From Hyphomicrobiaceae bacterium (GTDB lineage: Bacteria > Pseudomonadota > Alphaproteobacteria > Rhizobiales > Hyphomicrobiaceae), in assembly GCA_020638055.1 (NCBI GenBank), contig JACKJH010000002.1:1-64000 (forward strand): a stretch of DNA of 64,000 nt, read 5' to 3'. This document shows positions 59,761-64,000 of the stretch, one piece after another; positions within the stretch are counted from its first letter, which is position 1; every line of letters starts with the position of its first letter. The translations under genes were made by a program, and so were the position numbers. The notes under the pieces are model-generated. The model was not told the origin of the DNA and did not search any database. It worked only from the letters and a program-made list of their open reading frames with translations.

Positions 59761-60360
59761 TCAGGCCCGGTCGTCTTCGCCTTCGCCTTCCGCTTCAGAA
59801 TCAGCAAGCGCGTCTTCATCGAACATGTCTTCGTCCGGGTTGAAGGTTTCAAGGTCAAGCGCCTCGTCCTTGATTACAGTGACGTCCTCACCGCGAGCCT
59901 GGCGCTCGGCTTCATCCTCGGAACGCGCAACGTTGAGTTTGACCAAAACCGAAACTTCCGGGTGCAGGGCCACTTCGACCTCGTGGACACCCAGATTTTT
60001 GATGGGACGCTCCATGACCACCTGGTTGCGGTCAATCGTGAACCCACCTTCGGTTACAACCTCCGCGATGTCGCGCGTCGATACCGAGCCATAAAGTTGG
60101 CCAGTGTCGCCAGCCTGGCGGATGGCGATGAACGTCTGACCGTTGAGCTTTTCAGCCACCTGCTCGGCTTCTGACTTCTGGGCCAGATTGTCGGCTTCAA
60201 GTTGCGCACGCTGGCTCTCGAATTGTTTGCGGTTTTCGTCCGTCGCCCGCAGCGCCTTTCTCTGCGGAAGAAGAAAATTGCGCGCGTATCCCGCCTTCAC
60301 GGAGACGACATCGCCCATCTGGCCGAGCTTTGCGATACGTTGCAGCAAAATGACTTGCAT
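59761..60360 (-). CDS. rplI: 50S ribosomal protein L9
   Basis: A 199-aa L9. The N-terminal domain MQVILLQRIAKLGQMGDVVSVKAGYARNF is typical, followed by the long connecting helix and C-terminal domain (about 65-150). An extra acidic tail of about 45 residues, rich in Glu/Asp, extends the C-terminus, a common trait in Hyphomicrobiales. L9 binds 23S rRNA and limits frameshifting. The gene ends the rpsF-rpsR-DUF2232-rplI series. Confidence 0.95.
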   Translation of the reverse strand: MQVILLQRIAKLGQMGDVVSVKAGYARNFLLPQRKALRATDENRKQFESQRAQLEADNLAQKSEAEQVAEKLNGQTFIAIRQAGDTGQLYGSVSTRDIAEVVTEGGFTIDRNQVVMERPIKNLGVHEVEVALHPEVSVLVKLNVARSEDEAERQARGEDVTVIKDEALDLETFNPDEDMFDEDALADSEAEGEGEDDRA

Positions 60361-60479
60361 TGGTCTTGTCCTTGTTTGTTAGAGTTCAACAGGCGTGGCC
60401 TGGATTGTTCGTTTTTTGGTAGGAATCACGATTGGAAAACGCGGGTTCGATTGCGCATTGCCGATGTTGGAACGGCTGA

Positions 60480-61481
60480 TCAACTCGAATTGTCGGGAGG
60501 AGGTCGCGGTGGTGGCGGCAGGCTCTTTGCACGCCCGCGAATGGAAACGATCCCCTCCACCAAGCCAAGCAATGCGATCAACACTGAGATGCCGGTGCTC
60601 AAAACCAGCAGCACCACATAAAGCGCCCACAGCGCAAACGACCGCCACGGCTGGCCGCGCGTGATGTAGTGGATGACAGCAAGGCCCATGAGCACATACG
60701 CAAAATAAAACGCGCCTGAAAATGCTGACGCACCAAGAGCCACATAGCCAGGGATGAACGTTGCCAAACTGGCAACTGCAAGAATGAGTGGCGTGAAGCG
60801 CGGAAAGCGCATTGAGGGAATGTCCGGCCATGGCCGTGGCAGCCGTCCCGAGGCCAGGGCAATGCGCCCTGCAAGCCAGAGATTGAGAAGCACTGTCAGC
60901 ATCCATGACAGCGCAGTGGCTGCAGGCAGGATATACATGCCAACGTCGACCAGCCGTTCAAGATCGGCATCGCTGAGCGCCTTGCCGCCGTTGATCGACT
61001 CAAATTGCGCCTTGAAGACTGTCTCGACCAGCTTTTTGACTTCCTGACGCAGGGTGTCGAGGTCGGGTCCAATCAGGACCATGGCAATCAGTGCCATCAC
61101 GCCGGATATTGCTGCTGCCCATACAACAATACGTCCAACCGGATACCATTCGAGTCGCGTGTTGGGATCAACATCTGGACCCGGGCCGGTCGCCGGCCGA
61201 TTCAGGGTAACGAGGTACGTCAGGATAATTGACGGTATGGCCGGTGAAATAGCGAATATGGTGGCCACTTGCACCGTCGTCAGCACGGCAGTTGCAAGGG
61301 TGCCTGCAATTGCCGCGATGACAGTCGTGCCCCAGCCCCAGCCGAACCCGGCCAGAAACAGCGGCAGAGGTGTAAGCAGGAACAGCAGAACCCGCATAGG
61401 CACCGAGCCGGTGGTCGCCGAAAGAAAGACCACGGCCGTGACGATGCCAGCAGCAAAGCCGATAAGATAATTGCCACGCAT
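60480..61481 (-). CDS. DUF2232 membrane protein
   Basis: A 333-aa integral membrane protein with about eight to nine hydrophobic segments (start MRGNYLIGFAAGIVTAVVFL). It belongs to the DUF2232 family (YybS-like), often encoded among ribosomal protein genes rpsR and rplI in Alphaproteobacteria, as here. The function is unknown. A short proline-rich tail ends the protein. An upstream ATG at 61556 would add 25 polar residues before the first helix; the shorter start is preferred because family members begin just before the first helix, but this is a weak choice. Confidence 0.82.
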   Translation of the reverse strand: MRGNYLIGFAAGIVTAVVFLSATTGSVPMRVLLFLLTPLPLFLAGFGWGWGTTVIAAIAGTLATAVLTTVQVATIFAISPAIPSIILTYLVTLNRPATGPGPDVDPNTRLEWYPVGRIVVWAAAISGVMALIAMVLIGPDLDTLRQEVKKLVETVFKAQFESINGGKALSDADLERLVDVGMYILPAATALSWMLTVLLNLWLAGRIALASGRLPRPWPDIPSMRFPRFTPLILAVASLATFIPGYVALGASAFSGAFYFAYVLMGLAVIHYITRGQPWRSFALWALYVVLLVLSTGISVLIALLGLVEGIVSIRGRAKSLPPPPRPPPDNSS

Positions 61482-61619
61482 GTTGCTCGCTGTCCCGCGG
61501 GGTCCGCGGTTAGAGACGCTGAAGTTTCCTTCAAGGATGCGTCCCAACCATGCCATTCAAACTCAAGAAACTCCGGTCTGAGCCGAAGCTGACCGGAGTG
61601 CCGTGTTCAGTGTGCCATC

Positions 61620-61874
61620 CTACTTGACGACGTAGGGAAGCAGCCCAAGGAAACGGGCGCGCTTGATGGCACGGGCCAGTTCACGCTGCTTCTTGGCGGA
61701 AACCGCCGTTATGCGCGAGGGAACGATCTTGCCACGCTCCGATACATAGCGACCCAGCAGGCGCACGTCCTTGTAGTCGATCTTTGGTGCGTTAGCCCCG
61801 GAAAACGGGCAGGTCTTGCGGCGACGGTGGAAAGGCCGGCGCGGCGCGGATGATGTTGATGCGATCTCGGCCAT
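61620..61874 (-). CDS. rpsR: 30S ribosomal protein S18
   Basis: An 84-aa S18. The core RRRKTCPFSGANAPKIDYKDVRLLGRYVSERGKIVPSRIT and AVSAKKQRELARAIKRARFLGLLPYV is complete. It binds S6 on the 30S platform. It lies three bases after rpsF, so the two are coupled, giving the 1:1 ratio needed for the S6-S18 pair. Confidence 0.97.
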   Translation of the reverse strand: MAEIASTSSAPRRPFHRRRKTCPFSGANAPKIDYKDVRLLGRYVSERGKIVPSRITAVSAKKQRELARAIKRARFLGLLPYVVK

Positions 61875-61877
61875 CTA

Positions 61878-62360
61878 TCAGCCCTCCGATCCGGGGTTGG
61901 AATCACGTGGTGGGCGAGCACGGAAGGTCGATCCTTCACGGTCTCCGCGCGGCGGACGGTCTCCGCGTGGGCCGCGTGGGCCACGATCTCCGCGGAATCC
62001 ACCACCGCGGCCGCCACGACCTTCGCGCTCGTCGCGATCACCTTTGCGCATCATCACCGATGGTTCGGTCTCGTGCTCTTCGACTTTGAGTGTGAGGAAC
62101 CGCAAAACATCGGTCGACAATCCCATGCGGCGCTCCATCTCCGCCACCGCGGCAGGCGAGGCATCGATGTTGATCATGGTGTAGTGGGCTTTGCGGTTCT
62201 TCTTGATCTTATAAGCGAGGGACTTCAGTCCCCAGTATTCGGTCTTCGCAACCTTGCCGCCATTTTCCGTGATGACGTCGGAAAATTCCTTGGTCAGGGC
62301 ATCGACCTGCTGGTTGGAAACGTCCTGGCGGGCCAGGAAAACATGCTCATAAAGCGGCAT
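61878..62360 (-). CDS. rpsF: 30S ribosomal protein S6
   Basis: A 160-aa S6. The ferredoxin-like core (about 1-105: MPLYEHVFLARQDVSNQQVD and YWGLKSLAYKIKKNRKAHYT) is followed by a long Arg/Gly-rich tail with repeated RGG and RGD-type units. The tail is longer than in E. coli, where S6 is modified with glutamates instead; it may aid RNA binding. A long leader of about 240 bases and a good promoter lie upstream. S6-S18 complexes repress the operon through the leader in many bacteria. Confidence 0.96.
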   Translation of the reverse strand: MPLYEHVFLARQDVSNQQVDALTKEFSDVITENGGKVAKTEYWGLKSLAYKIKKNRKAHYTMINIDASPAAVAEMERRMGLSTDVLRFLTLKVEEHETEPSVMMRKGDRDEREGRGGRGGGFRGDRGPRGPRGDRPPRGDREGSTFRARPPRDSNPGSEG

Positions 62361-62601
62361 GTGTCAGCCTTTCTCGTTCGTGTTGTCCGCTTCGGCGCAG
62401 AGCCTCTCGACAGGCCTCGGAAAGGCCCTCGAGATCCTTGTCAGAGTGGAGACACGGGGAGAGACGAGGCAATCCCATCTTGGGCCACCTCATGGAACGA
62501 TGCGCGCTGGGCTCAGTCGTCTAACCACCTAGGGTGTGTCAGAAATCCATGCCTGGACGGGAATCGCACCTCTCCCGTTCAGCCTCCAACCGAAACGGGG
62601 A
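62361..62601 (-). other. rpsF 5' leader
   Basis: The region between the predicted transcription start (about 62601) and the rpsF ATG is about 240 bases, GC-rich and able to fold. An autoregulatory S6:S18-binding leader would be expected here; no exact motif was confirmed. Confidence 0.35.
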
Positions 62602-62608
62602 CAGGCGG

Positions 62609-62637
62609 TTTATAGGGGTGTTTGATAACGGAGGCAA
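62609..62637 (-). promoter_or_regulatory. sigma-70-type promoter for rpsF operon
   Basis: On the minus strand, TTGCCT (62632-62637) and TATAAA (62609-62614) are separated by exactly 17 bases, each matching the consensus at four to five of six positions. It is the only good promoter in the gap before rpsF. Confidence 0.6.
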
Positions 62638-62806
62638 GCTGCAATTTCGCTGCGCGAAGGCGGTTTGGTCCAGAATTAATTGCGTAAAATCAAGCGCCTC
62701 AGGGAAAAACAATTTGGATGCTGAGACCAGGGTCACAACCCAATTTAGCCGCGTTGTGAGAGCTTGGTTCCCGCCTCAATGGGAATCCATCTGATAGGAG
62801 AATGGG

Positions 62807-63085
62807 ATGAACGTAACGACTAGGTCAGTTGTGATTGCAATAGTTGCAGCGTTCGCACTCAGCATTGGTTCAGGCGCCGGGTTTGCCGCGGCGAAGGGCA
62901 AGGGTAAGGGCGCCGGTCAGTCCATTGCTCCTGGCCAATCAGGTATGTCGGGCATGGCTGGCGCGCCTGGACAGACGGGCAACAAGCCCGCTCACCCCGA
63001 AACACGGGGCAGCAAAGTATCCAAAGACTGCGCAAAGATTGCCGATCCAAAGCTCAAGGACGACTGCGTAAAAGCCATCAGATAA
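62807..63085 (+). CDS. small exported Gly-rich protein, unknown
   Basis: A 92-aa protein with a signal peptide (hydrophobic 7-27, cleavage near GFAAAKG). The mature part begins with alternating KGKGKG, then a Gly/Ser/Met/Pro-rich low-complexity segment (SGMSGMAGAPGQTG). It ends with a compact region holding two cysteines (KDCAKIADPKLKDDCVKAI), likely a disulfide. No known family. AGGAG is before the ATG. A clear hairpin terminator follows, so it is a single-gene transcript. It is probably periplasmic or surface-associated. Confidence 0.7.
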   Translation: MNVTTRSVVIAIVAAFALSIGSGAGFAAAKGKGKGAGQSIAPGQSGMSGMAGAPGQTGNKPAHPETRGSKVSKDCAKIADPKLKDDCVKAIR

Positions 63086-63111
63086 CAATCCGCGCGACGT
63101 GAGTTCTAGTG

Positions 63112-63140
63112 CCCCGGCTGAGAAATCGGCCGGGTTTTTC
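63112..63140 (+). terminator. intrinsic terminator
   Basis: A CCCGGC/GCCGGG stem (63113-63134, with a ten-base loop) is followed by TTTTTC. It lies 27 bases after the small exported protein gene. Confidence 0.75.
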
Positions 63141-63190
63141 TTTGCCCAGACGCTGGTTGGGTACCGTTGCGAATGGGCGGAAATCAGACC

Positions 63191-64000
63191 TTACATGTTC
63201 GCTAGCGGAATTCGCGGCAGCAACTTATCGATGGCCTCTGCAACATTACGGGTCATTGGCAAATGAGCCTTCTCCTTGCTCCAAACCTCTTGGAAGCGGG
63301 CTACGGTTTCAAGTGCTGTATCGAGCACCAGTTTTTCGGGTAGCTGGGCCTTGCCGGCAAGGTGGGAAAGTTCGTCGACTGAGAAATCATCGAACGACTT
63401 GGAGCGCGAAAAGTTCAGCGCAGACGAATCGTTGGGAATGTATGGAATGGTCGAGACGAAGTCGTAAGCAGGTGCCAATGCGGCATGCACACGGTCAGGA
63501 TAAATGAGTGACCAATTTTTCAGATGCATATCGCCATTGCCGATCAACGTATTGAACGTCAGCCTTCGAACGAACTCTTGAAGTTCAAGGTCACCCGCTT
63601 CTGCGGCGATGACGGAGGCGATGTTGCGCATATTGGCGCGTTTGTATTTGTCGTCCGGTCGCACGCCGAATACCTGGGCGAAGTCCTCGATATGAATGAG
63701 TGATCCATCAGGAAGGCGGTCGAAGCGCTCAATGATGAATGATTTACCAGGCATCGTTTCGGCGCCATTCGGCAGGTTGGCGATCGAGGATGTTTCGACG
63801 AGGTCGATCCGCGGCACGTCTATGCCCACCCGAGACGCTAGCGTCATCATCGAAAATTCATTCTCCGGCACGCCTGGATAGGATGTCGAAGGCAATTTGA
63901 CGATCCAGGAGCCGCCGATTCCTGTGGCCGGCACGGTCAGTCCGCCTCTGGGGCTTTCTACGGCTGAGAATTTGAGCTGAACACCGGCAAGTGAAAATCG
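63191..64000 (-). CDS. hipA: HipA-type toxin kinase, 5' end outside window
   Basis: The last 269 codons of a HipA Ser/Thr kinase; the frame is open to the window edge, where it reads RFSLAGVQLKFSAV, the family N-lobe motif, so about 150-170 residues are missing. The ATP-binding lysine region WIVKLPS, E-N-E-F, the catalytic loop GNGDMHLKNWS and the metal-binding PAYDFVS are visible. HipA phosphorylates GltX or related targets and causes growth arrest, countered by HipB. A HipB gene would be expected just beyond the edge. Gene intactness cannot be judged from this part. Confidence 0.85.
   Translation of the reverse strand, partial: RFSLAGVQLKFSAVESPRGGLTVPATGIGGSWIVKLPSTSYPGVPENEFSMMTLASRVGIDVPRIDLVETSSIANLPNGAETMPGKSFIIERFDRLPDGSLIHIEDFAQVFGVRPDDKYKRANMRNIASVIAAEAGDLELQEFVRRLTFNTLIGNGDMHLKNWSLIYPDRVHAALAPAYDFVSTIPYIPNDSSALNFSRSKSFDDFSVDELSHLAGKAQLPEKLVLDTALETVARFQEVWSKEKAHLPMTRNVAEAIDKLLPRIPLANM

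Noticed and set aside
62540..62615. tRNA-like sequence with GGGAATCGCACC near the rpsF promoter
   Set aside because: No cloverleaf with acceptor, anticodon and T arms could be drawn on either strand.

Overview
The window looks like a chromosomal segment of an alphaproteobacterium, most likely order Hyphomicrobiales (Rhizobiales). The evidence is the block rpsF-rpsR-DUF2232-rplI-dnaB-alr-radA-cvpA-purF, the block rlpA-dacF-tmk-holB-metG-tatD-MBL, alphaproteobacterial marker families (F1-ATPase zeta subunit, DUF3126, BTLCP peptidase, PAS_5, PilZ), two CtrA-type boxes and a moderately high GC content. The species cannot be named from sequence alone. No tRNA, rRNA, CRISPR array, prophage or complete insertion sequence was seen.

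Layout. 1-12 kb: acrylyl-CoA reductase-like enzyme, acetyltransferase, polysaccharide deacetylase, cysE, a gamma carbonic anhydrase, envelope and signalling genes (BTLCP, PilZ, PAS, rhomboid, CBS), then a purine cluster on the minus strand (purC, purS, a 48-aa membrane protein, an unknown secreted protein). 12-22 kb: ATPase zeta subunit, a hydrolase, a secreted Excalibur-domain gene broken by a repeat, enoyl-CoA hydratase, MFS transporter, an Fe-S/membrane-anchor pair lacking its molybdopterin partner, and the EF-P modification cluster epmB-epmA/efp. 22-30 kb: unknown proteins, malonyl-CoA decarboxylase, zinc metallopeptidase, Crp/Fnr regulator with DUF2892, and a SPOR-like protein. 30-35 kb: glmU, glmS and a TPR-SPOR protein. 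35-41.5 kb: a copper/silver efflux cluster (His-rich protein, CusB, CusA, CusF-like). 41.5-50.3 kb: ketopantoate reductase, then rlpA, dacF, tmk, holB, metG, tatD and an MBL hydrolase. 50.4-62.4 kb, minus strand: SDR, TAXI binding protein, purF, cvpA, a previously hidden 47-aa ORF, radA, alr, dnaB, rplI, DUF2232, rpsR and rpsF. The window ends with a small secreted protein and a HipA gene that runs off the edge.

The most striking unexplained content is repeat DNA. (i) A 161-bp twin-hairpin element occurs in three full copies, each sitting between TA (usually CTAG) dinucleotides. One copy splits the Excalibur gene, and removing it together with one TA restores the reading frame. A 139-bp twin-hairpin element of different sequence but the same architecture lies next to it. 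(ii) A roughly 100-bp palindromic repeat occurs in seven copies. One is read in frame as the start of CusB, resembling the protein-coding palindromic elements of Rickettsia. (iii) A 48-bp palindrome forms tandem arrays with a 57-58 bp period after efp and before the zinc peptidase gene, with solitary copies elsewhere.

Genes that appear to work together: purC/purS/purF in purine synthesis; glmS/glmU in UDP-GlcNAc supply; rlpA/dacF/alr and the SPOR proteins in peptidoglycan and division; cus genes in periplasmic copper export; epmA/epmB/efp in beta-lysylation of EF-P; tmk/holB/dnaB in replication.
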